A stretch of 64,000 nucleotides of DNA from Cyathus striatus (taxonomy: Eukaryota; Basidiomycota; Agaricomycetes; Agaricales; Nidulariaceae), in assembly GCA_025738555.1 (NCBI GenBank), contig JAOVFP010000001.1, positions 5,022,001-5,086,000 on the forward strand. Direction: 5' to 3'. How positions within the stretch are numbered: the first letter of the stretch is position 1; each line of letters opens with the position of its first letter. This document shows positions 51,073-62,959 of the stretch, one piece after another. Below the pieces are notes generated by a model. It saw only the letters and a list, made by a program, of their open reading frames with translations. It was not told the origin of the DNA and ran no database searches. Both the position numbers and the translations under genes were made by a program.

Positions 51073-53247
51073 ATGGCACTTGGAATCCTGCTAGCACACC
51101 CACAAGTTTTCGCCGTTGGCGTTCTCTTCGTTCTTTGGGTCTCTCAAACCAAAAGAAAGCGAAGCAACCCTAACAACCTACCTCTTCCACCCGGCCCTAA
51201 GGGCTATCCAATAATTGGTAACCTTCTTGAATTTCCAACCTACAAACCGTGGTTAGTATATGCTGAATGGTGCAAGAACTTCGATAGTAAGTTCCATCAC
51301 CTATTGATTACTACCACCCGCTCATGTTCATTATGTATAGGCGACATCATTTACTTCGAGATCCTCGGCCAGCCCTTCATTGTCCTCAACACACTCAAGC
51401 TTACCAACGACATCTTCGAAAAGCGGTCGTCCAACTACTCAGATCGTGTGCGTATGCCAATGGTTTTGGAGCTGTAAGTCATTCATGATTACCGACGTAT
51501 CTTCGATTTATTATCTCACATGCATACCTAATAGTATGAACTGGGGGTTTAACATGGCCATGCTCCCCTATGGTGACTGGTGGAGGCGCCACCGGCGCTC
51601 CTTCCATGAGCACTTTCACCCAAACGTCGTAGGAAAGTACCAGCCTATCCAGCTACGCGAGGCTCGGGCTATGCTCCGCCGACTTCTCGACACCCCAGAG
51701 AACTTCCTGCACCACGTGCGACAGTATGTCTTCTCGCCTCTTCCATTTCCCATTTTCATGGCTGATCCTTCCCGTTTGCAGCACCTTTTCGGCAACTATA
51801 ATGAGAGTCGCCTACGGCATTAATGTACGCGAGTCAAATGACCCATATATTCTCAATGCCGAAGAATCCCTCCATGGACTTTCTGAGGCCGGCGTTCCAG
51901 GCAAATTCCTCGTCGACCTCATCCCTGTGCTCAAGTATGTCCCAGAGTGGTTCCCAGGAGCTGAGTTTAAACGTAAAGCAATGCATTGGAGAAGGGTGAA
52001 CTGGGAGGTGGAAGTGAAGCCTTTCGAGTATGTGAAAGAGAGCTTGGTAAGTTGTAGTTCTTTTGTAATGTGGATCGTAGCTAATATTCTGGGACAGAAA
52101 AACGGCACAGCAACACCATGTCTATCCACTACCCTCATTGAGAATCTTCCGGACGAGGACGATCCCGCGAGGGAAGAAGAAGAGATAATAGCAAGGCATA
52201 CAGCAGCTGTGGCTTATGTCGGTGGAGCCGATACCGTACGTTCCTTTTCGTCTGCAGTTACAGCCATCCTTACTGTTACTCCAACATAGACCGTATCAGC
52301 TGTGCAAGCCCTTTTCCTCGCGATGGCAATGTATCCCGAAGTACAGAAGAAAGCGCAAGCGCAAATTGACACTGTCGTTGGGAAGAATCGTCTTCCCGAT
52401 TACAACGACCGTCCTGCACTTCCTTACATTAACGCGATGGTTAAGGAAGCGATGCGATGGCAGATTATACTTCCTCTCGGTATGCCTGCCTGAATTGCTT
52501 CACTTGTGGCTACAGTATTTCTAATTATAGCTTCGCAGCTGTTGGTCACATGGCAACTAACGAGGATGAATATGATGGGTATTTTATACCCAAAGGGACC
52601 ATTGTGATGGGTAATGGATGGTGCGTCTTTTCTTTTCTGAAATCGTACCGAGTGCCGACCTCCCTACTTTCCGTCTGTTGCCCTAGGTCTCTGCTTCGTG
52701 ACCCGGAAGTTTTCGACCAGCCTGAAGAATTCAACCCTGAACGGTACCTTAACTCTGACGGACAACTTGACCCAGATGTAAGGAATCCCGATGTCGCAGC
52801 ATTTGGGTATGGTCGGCGGTAGGTATTCATAGTTATTCCATCACCTACCTCCCATCTTACACCTACCTCCTACCCTCTGGCTTCACCCCTTTCATCCCCA
52901 CAACCCGTCTATTTACTCACATTCCCTTACTCACGCTCAATCCGTAGAATCTGCGCTGGTCGGCACATGAGTGACAACTCGCTCTACATTATCATCGCGT
53001 CGCTACTGGCTTCATATAACATCAAACCACCTGTCGATGAACGAGGGAGCGAAATAAAGCTGACGCATGAAGTGACCAGTGGGCTGTTATCGTACGTCTA
53101 ACCGTTTTGTCTTGCTCATCTCTAGTTTGTAAGTCTTAATACTGATATATTATGTTTTATAGTTATCCGGTCCCGTTCAAGTGTAGGATTAGTCCTCGTT
53201 CTCCAGCCGCCGAAGCTATGATAAGGATGTCACAGGAGTCGGATTGA
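51073..53247 (+). CDS. cytochrome P450, cluster gene 1
   Basis: Ten exons, 51073-51286, 51341-51473, 51535-51723, 51782-52046, 52098-52235, 52290-52479, 52539-52620, 52687-52818, 52948-53091 and 53163-53247, give 523 aa, normal for a microsomal fungal P450. Residues 1-23 form the ER anchor; PPGP hinge at 39-42; WRRHRR C-helix; I-helix GGADTT at about 309-314 (oxygen activation); EAMR (ExxR) near 52450; heme loop FGYGRRICAG with Cys450. It is a haem monooxygenase; substrate unknown. The sequence looks like the agaricomycete P450s often labelled O-methylsterigmatocystin-oxidoreductase-like, but the family number cannot be given. An upstream in-frame ATG at 51028 exists; 51073 is chosen because it gives exactly the same first-exon length as genes 2 and 3. 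Confidence 0.92.
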
Positions 53248-54402
53248 TCAAAACCATGCTGATGATGGTCAGTGTGGGATGTTGGAATGTATATGCAACT
53301 AAATGATATCAGGTGTACTGTGTGGCTAAGGTGGAGCGTTTTAGTTTGTTATTGCGATTTCTAACATAAATGACTGCTGATTTCAACTCATTTGCATCCT
53401 GAGTTCCGATACATCGCAAGTATACGACCTCAAGCGGAGCCACACTTGCTGTGACGAAACTGAGACAGAGTACTTAAGCCACTATGTTTTGCATTCCGAT
53501 CATGTCACTCACACCTGTTGAACTCGCTCTGGAAAAGTAGGATCTGATTGGTTAGCGCATTGATTATTGCCCACTTACGTGCACGACTAACTATCTGTGT
53601 CATTTGTTTCTTAGCCTGTTGGCATATAAGCCTCGTTCGGATGTCCTCCCAGGCACTTCTCCCAAATTCGAGTTTCACATGTTCCCTCATATCGAAGGTG
53701 TTTATTTATAATTGAATTCTTGGTCAAAGACGTTCAATCAAAATCAAGCCAGGTTATAGATGGGTAAAGAACATTGGAGAACATCCTGGTAGAACTGCAA
53801 GGTAAGAAAGTTTGACTGTAGCACTCCACCCAACCATGACATCGATATACATATTGCTCGGGCCAGCAGCGATGACGATACAAACTCAGAAAATGCAACT
53901 TGCCTATTTATTCTAGTGCTTACTATAACCTGACCCCACGCGCCAGCGAAGACTAGCATCCTGTTGACAAGTCGCATTTTAACACCACAAACTCCACCTT
54001 CTTACCGCCCTATCATAGCATTCTGGAGCTTTTCTGACCGCACTTACCAATGCCCAGACTTTCTCGACAGTGTATACCACACACCAGTATGCAGTCCCCG
54101 TTGAAGTCAGGAGTATGTTTACTGCTGTCATTTCTTGTCTCCCACGCGGTCGCGGAGGTTCGGGTGAGAGTCATAATCGATTTTACTCACTCAACTCGGC
54201 CATTGCCACCTATGCTTTTTATAGGCTTAATTCCCCTTCACCTTTGGAAAGAAATGTCATTGTGAGTAGTTCTGTTGGTTTAAACATCATCGACGTTTTG
54301 AATTGCATGTGACCTTACATATCTAATTTCAGATGCCTCAAAAAGACACGTTAGGGGGTTATGTCGGGTTTCCAAACTTTCCTTAGCCCATTAGCCAACC
54401 CG
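53248..54402. promoter_or_regulatory. spacer and 5' flank of P450 gene 2
   Basis: The first about 90 bp resemble the 3' flanks of P450 genes 2 and 3, with a gatatcag landmark. Around 53530-53560 is an aagtaggatctgattggtta string, containing a CCAAT-type GATTGGT, that has counterparts before genes 3 (about 59265) and 4 (about 62240). At 54090-54172 is the duplicated upstream module ending with gggtgagag (donor-like GTGAG at 54164). No separate gene is supported. Confidence 0.5.
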
Positions 54403-56595
54403 ATGTCACTTGGGATTGTGCTAACTCACCCACAACTCTTCGCCCTTGGTATCGCACTCGTCCTCTGGGTCTCTCGTACCAGAGGAAATCGAAGCAACCC
54501 AAAGAAGCTACCTCTCCCACCTGGTCCCAAGGGATATCCATTTATTGGCAATCTTCTTAACTTTCCGACCTATAAACCATGGTTAGTTTACGCTGAATGG
54601 TGCAAGAAGTTCAACAGTAAGTTTTTCTTCATACGACCTATGTTCTTCGCTAATGTCGTGCAGGCGACATAATCTATTTCGAAGTGCTCGGTCAGCCGTT
54701 CATTGTGCTCAACACTCTTAAGCGCACAAACGACATCTTCGAAAAGCGATCCTCGAACTATTCGGATCGCATACGTATGCCAATGGTTATGGAGCTGTGT
54801 GTCACTTGCGTGCATACCTTTCTATTTCTCCCATCTGATATTCGTACGTAACAGCATGAACTGGCGATTCAATTTGGCTTTTCTTCCGTATGGTGACTGG
54901 TGGAGACGCCATCGGCGTTCCTTCCACGAGCACTTTCACGCGAATGCTGTAGGGAAGTACCAGCCTGTCCAATTACGGGAGGCGCGGGCCATGCTCCGCC
55001 GTCTTCTTGAAACCCCCGAGGACTTTTTGCATCATGTGCGGCAGTATGTTTTTATCCCTTTCCTGTCTGTTTATGCTTGACCATTTACTTTCACGCAGCA
55101 CCTTCGCTGGGACGATAATGAAAGTCGCTTATGGCATCGACGTTCGCGAGTCAAACGACCCATACGTCCTCAACGTAGAAGAAACTCTCCTTGGGGTTGC
55201 AGAGGCCGGTGTTCCTGGTCGATTTCTCGTCGACCTCATTCCCGCGCTTAAATATGTTCCGGAGTGGTTCCCAGGAGCCGAGTTTAAACGCAAAGCAACA
55301 CGATGGAGGAAGGTGACAAGGGACGTGGTATTGAAGCCTTTCGAGCATGCTAAAGAGTGCTTTGTGCGTTTATATTGCTTTTGTAATGTATTGTAATATT
55401 AAAAAGGAGGACAGGAAAACGGCACAGCTCCATTGTGTATATCAACTGCTTTCATTGAGAATCTTCCTGCCGAGGATGATCCAGCGAGGGAGGATGAAGA
55501 AATTATAGCAAGGCATACAGCAGCAACAGCATATGTCGGTGGTGCTGATACTGTGAATTCCCATTTCACCTGCACTTTCACTTTGGTGTAACTGTTACTT
55601 GCACGTAGACCCTATCTGTTGTTCAAGCCTTTTTCCTCGCCATGGCAATGTATCCCTCTGCACAGAAGAAAGCACAGGCGCAAATCGATGCTGTTGTTGG
55701 CTCGAATCGTCTTCCAGACTACAACGACCGCCCTGCGCTGCCGTATATTAATGCGATGCTGAAAGAGGCGATGAGATGGCAGATTGTGCTTCCTCTCGGT
55801 ACGCTCATTTGTATTTATCTTGTAGCTGTAGCGTTTTGATCCTGACTTAGGTATTGCACACATGGCATCCAATGAGGACGAATATGATGGGTATTTCATA
55901 CCTAAGGGGTCCCTTATCATGGGTAATGGATGGTATGTCTTCCTTTCCTGCCACCATATCTTGTGACAACCTGGGCGGCTTATCGTTCATTTCTTTTCGT
56001 AGGACTTTGCTTCGTGACCCCGAAATCTTTGACCAGCCTGAGGAATATATCCCTGAGCGGTACCTACGGTCTGATGGGCAGCTGAACCCAAACGTAAGGG
56101 ATCCCGGTGTTGCAGCATTTGGGTATGGTCGCCGGTGAGTTTTCCAAGCTATATGATCCTTTCTCAGTTTGCCATTCGAGACGATATACTGCGTTGAACC
56201 ACTGTCTCTGACCTTATTTTGCCTTGGAGTGTTTCATATTTTTTTATATCTATTCCTTACTCACACCTTATTCACAGAATCTGCCCAGGCCGCCACATGA
56301 GTGACAACTCACTTTACATTATCATAGCGTCGCTGCTGGCTTCATACGACATCAAGCCACCTCTGGACGAACAAGGGAACGAGATAAAACTGACGCATGA
56401 AGTAACAAGTGGCTTATTGTCGTACGTTCATTTGACCCGTTCTGTACCTTCTACCGCAGCCTGTGTGATATACGCTGTTGGCCTTGATACTGACAAGTTG
56501 TTTTTGATAGTTACCAAGTTCCGTTTAATTGTAGAATTACTCCTCGTTCACCTGCCGCCGAAGCTATGATAAGAATGTCACAGGAATCGGATTGA
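54403..56595 (+). CDS. cytochrome P450, cluster gene 2
   Basis: Ten exons, 54403-54616, 54664-54796, 54855-55043, 55099-55363, 55415-55552, 55609-55798, 55851-55932, 56003-56134, 56278-56421 and 56511-56595, each identical in length to the matching exon of the neighbouring P450 genes, total 523 aa. It has an N-terminal anchor, PPGP hinge, WRRHRR, I-helix GGADTT, EAMR and heme loop FGYGRRICPG with the ligand Cys at 450. Unlike gene 1, Pro follows the heme Cys. An upstream in-frame ATG at 54361 would add 14 residues; the alignment of exon lengths favours 54403. ER-membrane monooxygenase; substrate unknown. It lies 1.16 kb downstream of gene 1 in the same direction and most likely arose from it by tandem duplication or unequal crossing-over. 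Confidence 0.92.
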
Positions 56596-56919
56596 TAAAG
56601 ATCGCACTGATGCTGGTCGATGTAGGCTGTTGGGACGCATGCGCAGAATGCTGATCGTGGATGATATCAGTGTACGTGGCCCAGGTCGAATGCTTTACTA
56701 GTTCGCTATTGCGGTTTCTAACATAGACGACTCTGCTTATTTCCGTCAATCTCATTCAAGTTCGTGAGTGCAAGCGGCTGTAAGTATTGTGCACGAGTTC
56801 AAGTGGTTCGTCTCCTAGGAGCTGGCGGTTAACCGCAAGCCACACATACTATAAAGAAAGTGAAAGTGAGATGTTAAAGCCACTCTGTCGTGTCACTCGT
56901 GCACTCTGATGATCATGTT
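56596..56919. other. 3' flank of P450 gene 2
   Basis: The sequence to about 56700 resembles the 3' flank of gene 1 (ctgatgctggtc, gatgatatcag landmarks). From about 56870 a ttaaagccactctgtcgtgtcact stretch, and then gatcatgt, parallels the DNA at about 53476-53508 before gene 2. The match stops at about 56919, where foreign AT-rich DNA begins. Confidence 0.5.
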
Positions 56920-59238
56920 GACTTTATTGGGGGAGCTTGCTCCCCCTATTTGTCTGCATTGGCGAGCGAAAATGCGTAGTGGCTGTGCATGTACGTACGG
57001 ATTTTGCCGCCACGCTCGGATTTTTCCGCAATTCTCGGATTTGTCCGAAATGCTCGTTAGATTTGCCAGCCATGCTCGGAATTTTCCGTACACGCTCGGG
57101 TTTGTCCGCTTTGTGTTGGTGAGTACTGGGCCAATAGAGTGCATTAGTCAGCATTGCGATGGTGCATCGAATACACACATTTCCATCGTAAATACATCTC
57201 TGCTCAAACTTTAGATTCAACAAATGGGTACTTTTTACTAAGTTTGTACTTTCATATCACCTTCAAATACTATTGGATAATTGGTACTAGGCAACCAGTG
57301 CACCCATGCATTTAACCATAGTAGAAAAATTTGAGACAAGGATTATGTATTAGAATGAAGCAAGGGTATTTAGGGTGAAGGTAGAATAAATAAACAATGC
57401 ACAGGCTATTAAAATAAAATTAGGACATCAGGACAAAAGTTGGACTACTATTTAGTATATAAAAATGAAGCACAAATTAATAGAACATTGAAGACAAGAC
57501 TACTGATACAAAGTACATAATAATTATTCTGATTACATTCTGTTTCAGGCAATACTGTAAAATGTATATATTACCTATGGTAAATTACAGTAAATTGTAA
57601 TGTATGCATACTGTAAATTACCATAGGTTACCAGATAGGAAGTACTTAGGAGGCTAATTCTCATGTTCCTAGGGAAGCTGATGCACAAGGCATTCCTAGC
57701 AACCAGACAATGAGGTGTGCCTGCATCCCATGGCAGCAGGATTCCTGCCTTCTTCATGCCATCAAGCCAATATTTAGTACTTCTTTTCATTTCATCAATC
57801 ATCTCAACATAATTAATTAACCGAAAGAAGCCATGTGTCGATGCTTAAAGCATTGTGCACTGGCCAATGCCCACAACCATCTACATAAAATACAGGTTTC
57901 TTGGGTATTATTAAATGAGAATATGTATGAGAATATGTAGATCAACTAATTCTGGCTGTCCATAAAATATCTATATGTATGTAATCGATTCAAAACACAT
58001 ACCAGTACATTTTGTTTTCATTTCCATAAAAGATCACTTTTATTGAAAAAACATGTATATGAATTTGAATGTAGGCTTGTAGGTAAACCAATGAAGCATT
58101 ATGAAGCATGAACTCCTTGAAATTTTAAGCTTATAAATGTATGTAAATGTTATTTTCAACTAAATTGGATGACATCCAGTCATATGAATAGTTGCAATCT
58201 AATGGTACCTTTAGTTGAATTCTAAAGGCTTGTATGTTTTCATCAGACCAAAACCAAAAGTTGTAAAAAAGGGATCAGTGACAGCACATTTATTATTATA
58301 TCATACAATAGGTTTATAGTACAGTAAATCCATGGCGCTTTTCTCAGCAGAATAGTGTTGAATTGGTATTTTCATTTAGGTATTTCCTAAATCTCTGTAT
58401 GTTATGGCTGTACCGGTATGATCAAGGTAAGTACTGTGCGATGTGAGAGCATTAGGTAATCATGCTTTTCGGATCACGATGCTGTGGGCATTCGGCCTGT
58501 GAATGTTTTTGGATCAAGACTAACAGATTGTATATGCCATACAGAATTGTTCACATTATACAATTATTATGAATATTTCAGAAATTGGAAAATATATAAA
58601 GAATATAAGTAAAGAAAAGAAATCAAAAATAGCTTGCTAAGTACTCATGAGATAGAAATATATTTATGGAAATTATGGAAATGCGGAAAACATATATAAA
58701 ATATAGATGAAAACATAAGGAAAACATACAATACGATATCCAAAGCATAAGGCTTCGAAGGATGCAAAGAAGAAGCGGATTGCCACACATAATTCTTTAA
58801 TGTCAATATGAAACACTTTGGGGACACCTTCACATCATATCTCCGCAGTGGAACAAATTAATGCATGTAAGTCTGCTGAATTTGGAAGTGTCAGTATTAC
58901 CATTCCTGTCATTGCGCTCATAGACTACAGTGTACGTATAGTATAGATTTCACTTACATTTATTGGTAGTCCATTGTAATTATTGTACTTTATGTAGTAT
59001 TACTTTCCCACTTGTAATTTACAGTGTTCATACATTACATCCGAGTTCTAATTACTGTGCATAATATATTACATGCACGGTATCAGGTGTCTGTTTAAAC
59101 AAAATTCAAGCCGAAATAGTGGCATTTAAAATATAGTGCAACAAGTTAATTTAGAATGTAAAAAAATATATATATAACTAAAAACTAGGATTCGTCAAGC
59201 TTGCCCTTTAACGTGCGTCGCGAAGCGACGTACGTTAC
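56920..59238. mobile_element. AT-rich insertion bounded by hairpins
   Basis: About 2.3 kb that breaks the similarity between the flanks of P450 genes 2 and 3. Near its left end is a perfect hairpin gggggagc-tt-gctccccc (56929-56946). Near its right end is a hairpin aacgtgcgtcgc-gaa-gcgacgtacgtt (59210-59236) with one mismatch. The interior is very AT-rich with no convincing open frame; a minus-strand 75-codon frame at 57802-57575 reads like protein (MKKAGILLPWDAGTPHC) but is not recognisable. The spacer between genes 2 and 3 is 2.0 kb longer than between genes 1 and 2, close to the insert's size. No target duplication was found, so the class is open; a Helitron-like or foldback element is possible. 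Confidence 0.5.
56995..57115. repeat. short tandem repeat, 20-25 bp unit
   Basis: Five or so variants of gctcggattt-tccg follow one another (gccacgctcggatttttccg, ttctcggatttgtccg, tgctcgttagatttgcc, tgctcggaattttccg, cgctcgggtttgtccg). The array lies just inside the left hairpin of the AT-rich insertion. Each unit has a small inverted pair (cgga...tccg). Confidence 0.6.
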
Positions 59239-59778
59239 ATGTTTTGGATCACGCTGTCTTCAAAGAAGCAGGATTTGATTGGTCAGCACCTCGATTTCTG
59301 CCCACTGCCACACAATAGTACACAACTGACTACTTATTTGTCCCATTACAGTATTGACATAAGTACCTACATTCTTACCCCCAACTTTAGTTTACGCAAA
59401 ACTGTTCACTACTCTGTTAATCCTTGGATTTACTCGACAGCGTTACACTATACCTAAGTGTGCGGCTCCTGTTGAACTCGAAATCGAGAATGATTTAAGC
59501 TTTACTGCTGCTATTTTCCTATCTTCCACGCGGTTACAATGGATCAGGTGAGTACCATACTGCATTCGATTTAGTTTGCTCGCACGACGCACATCCCGAC
59601 TATCGGTTATATGTAACTCTTCGCCTTCGAATGGGGGTGTTATTGTGGATATTTTAAACGCCATCGTCATATTGAAGTTCCTGTGAACCTATAAATGCCT
59701 GAGTTTTTGATGCCTCAAAAAACATATTACGGAAAGATAGAGCTTCCAAACTTTCCTTCACCTATTTCTCCCCTCTAA
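59239..59778. promoter_or_regulatory. 5' flank of P450 gene 3
   Basis: It holds the counterpart of the upstream flank of the other P450 genes: gaagcaggatttgattggtcagc near 59264-59286 with a CCAAT-type element, and the module at 59455-59553 ending atcaggtgagt with a donor-like GTGAGT at 59548. A gatgcctcaaaaaacat string about 60-70 bp before the start codon matches gatgcctcaaaaagacac before gene 2. Confidence 0.5.
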
Positions 59779-61934
59779 ATGACGCCTGATAGTTTACTAG
59801 AGCACCCGAAAACTCTCGCTTTCTTCATTCTCTTGTTCACATGGGCCTCTTATGCCAGCAAAAAGCGAAGCAACCCAAACAACCTACCTCTTCCACCCGG
59901 CCCCGTAGGCTATCCAATCATTGGTAATCTTCTTAACTTTCCAACCTACAAACCATGGCTGGTATACGCTGAATGGTGTAAGGAGTTCGATAGTAAGCTT
60001 CGCCCTCTTTTTTACCACTACTGCTCGCTCAGGTCTATTGCAGGCGATATCATTTACTTCAAAGTGCTCGGACAGCCGTTCGTTGTCCTGAATACTATTA
60101 AGCGCGCAAAAGATATCTTCGAAAAGCGATCCTCGAACTATTCAGATCGCGTGCGCATGCCAATGGTTTTGGAGCTGTAAGTTACTCGCGGGCACAGTGT
60201 TTATTTTTCATTTCTACTATCTCTCACACGTACTTAACAGCATGAACTGGACATTTAATATGGGTTTACTTCCCTATGGTGACTGGTGGAGACGTCACCG
60301 GCGTACCTTTCATGAGCACTTTCGCCAGAGTGCCGTAGGACGCTACCAGCCTATCCAACAACGTGAGGCGCATGCCATGCTCCGCCGTCTTCTTGACACC
60401 CCAGACAACTTTTTTCATCATGTGCGGCAGTATGACCTCATTACTCGTCTTTCTGTTTTATGCCTGATCGCCTACTTTTTCGCAGCACATTCGCTGCAAC
60501 CATAATGAAAGTCGCTTATGGCATCGACGTCCGCGAGTCAGATGATCCGTACATCCTCAACATAGAAGAAGCTGTCAGTGGGGTTGTAGAGGCTGCCGTT
60601 CCAGGCCGATTCCTCGTTGACCTCATTCCTGCGCTTAAATATGTCCCGGAGTGGTTCCCAGGAGCCGAGTTCAAACGCAAAGCAATGCAGTGGAGGAGGA
60701 TGGCAAGGGATGTGGTAACCAAGCCTTTCGAGCATGTAAAAAAAAGCTTGGTGGGTCTATAATACCTTTATAATATGCCTTGCGGGTTAACGGGGAGGGT
60801 AGAAAACTGGCACTGCAACGCCGTGCTTATCAACCACCCTCATTGAGAATCTTCCTGCCGAGGGTGACCCAGCGAGAGAGGAAGAAGAGACTATAGCAAT
60901 GGATACAGCAGCAGTTGCTTATCTCGGTGGTGCTGATACTGTGAATTCCCATTTTATGCGCTTTCTCACCTTGGTGTAACTGTTACTCGAACGTAGACCC
61001 TCTCTGTTGTTCGAGCTTTTTTCCTCGCTATGGCAATGTATCCCTCTGCACAGAAGAAAGCGCAAGCACAAATTGATGTTGTTGTTGGCCCGAGTCGTCT
61101 TCCTGACTATAACGACCGCCCTGCGCTACCATATATTAATGCGATGGTGAAGGAAGCAATGCGATGGCAAATTGTAGCGCCTCTCGGTATGCCGCTTGGG
61201 AATCGTTTCTCTTATAGCTGCAATAATTTTGATACTGGCTTAGGTATTCCGCACATGGCAACCAACGAGGACGAATATGACGGGTACTTTATACCAAAAG
61301 GATCCATTATAATGGGTAGTACGTGGTATGTATTCCTTTACTAGCTCCGTACATATTGTCACTTGTTCGGTTTTCCATAGGACTTTGCTTCGTGATCCGG
61401 AAATCTTTGACCAGCCCGAGGATTATATCCCTGAGCGGTACCTGCAACCTGACGGGCAACTTAACCCAAATGTAAGGGATCCCGGTGTCGCAGCATTTGG
61501 GTATGGTCGGCGGTGAGTATTTCTAGCTATTTGCACTATTCGAGACAATGTATGCCGTTAACCAACTGTTAACCACCTATCGCCTTCAAGAGTTTTTCTT
61601 CTATCATTTTTTACTTACATATTATTCACAGAATTTGTCCAGGCCGCTACATGAGTGACAACTCACTCTACATTATTATTGTGACATTACTAGCCGCATA
61701 CGACATTAAACCGCCTCTGGACGAAGGAGGGAACGAAGTGAAGCTGTCACACGAAGTGACGAGTGGGATATTGTCGTACGTCCATCCGACTGTCTGATAT
61801 GCAACTGATACAAGTTATGTATCTTGATGCTGATGTGCGTTTTTGATAGTTATCCGGTCCCATTCAAATGTAGAATCACTCCTCGCTCTCCAGCTGCTGA
61901 AGCTTTGATAAAGATGTCACAGCAGTCGGATTGA
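59779..61934 (+). CDS. cytochrome P450, cluster gene 3
   Basis: Ten exons, 59779-59992, 60044-60176, 60241-60429, 60486-60750, 60803-60940, 60997-61186, 61244-61325, 61381-61512, 61632-61775 and 61850-61934, again the same lengths as the two genes upstream, 523 aa. Motifs: N-terminal anchor (LAFFILLFTWASYA), PPGP at 39-42, WRRHRR, I-helix LGGADTT, EAMR, heme loop FGYGRRICPGRYM with Cys450. Differences that may matter for substrate choice: LGGADTT in place of VGGADTT, IAMDTAAVAY in place of IARHTAAxAY just before the I-helix motif, and IVAPL in place of IILPL after the K-helix. It starts at the only upstream ATG that keeps the exon length. Membrane-bound monooxygenase; substrate unknown. Confidence 0.92.
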
Positions 61935-62959
61935 TGACGATCGAAACGGTGATGGACGATGTGGGATCACTGACAAATGACCAGTGGTTGCTGATGATAT
62001 CAGACGTATGTTCAATTAAATATTTATGATTTGCTGCAGCTCCTGGCATTCTGCCAATGGTGACTCGACTGACTTTTTCTGAGTTCTAAAATCCACGTGA
62101 TGCACGCCTTAGTGAGAACCAGTTACCACACCAACGCGTCCCTCTTCAGGTTTTTTCTCTCAATACATAATATCTACTCTCTGCATAAGCTACCCTTCTT
62201 CCATGTATTGCACATATTTATTGAGCTCACGCTGTCTGCAGAGAAGCAGGTTTTGATTGGTTAGCATTGTACTTTCTGCCACACTAAGTGCACCACTGAC
62301 CATCTGCAGCACGTGAAGCTTCTGAATTTGTTGGTAAGGTCGATGTAGGCCAGGTTAGGATTTACTTCCAGCTTCCCTAGACTTCTCTGACCCGAAGGTT
62401 CTAGACCATTTATGCATTGTAGATAGCCCCTCGGTGAGAAGGGACTATGTATATCGAACTCTACTTCAACTGCGCTCGAGTGGTAGGTGGATGGGTAAAG
62501 AACAAAGTAGAACGCCCCCTTCATGTTCTTTTTAACATTGTTTTGCGTAATGAGAAGGTTTGACGTCAACGGCCACTCCAGCTTCAGCCATTTCATTGAT
62601 ATTTTTATGTCCAGGCAAATAATATATTCGTGAATGTCGCTACTGTCCCATCGGTAAACGATGAAGATGTATTTTTATCCTCCCCCGTTAAATGTTTGCA
62701 TACTGACATCCTCGTAGGGCTATAAACATTCACTAGTTATCCCACACACGCCGAACTTCTTGAACTTCTACTACTTATCTGCGTGTGGAGGCAATGAATT
62801 CGTGAAGTTTGCCGTTTTGTTCTGCACTTTGAATGGAAGACATCGGATCCACCGGCCATATTAAGGCACCGCATTCCCAAGTCCTAATGAGTTACCATAA
62901 GTACATAAACTCTTGCACTCTTTCACCTGTATCCCTTGATTTTAATTCCTTGGTCAATC
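61935..62959. promoter_or_regulatory. spacer and 5' flank of P450 gene 4
   Basis: The first 60 bp again resemble the 3' flanks of genes 1 and 2. At about 62226-62266 a gagctcacgctgtctgcagagaagcagg stretch with gattggtta parallels the element before gene 3 (about 59250-59286). The later leader module of genes 1-3 is not seen here. A minus-strand 111-codon frame (62596-62261) has no motif. No separate gene. Confidence 0.45.
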
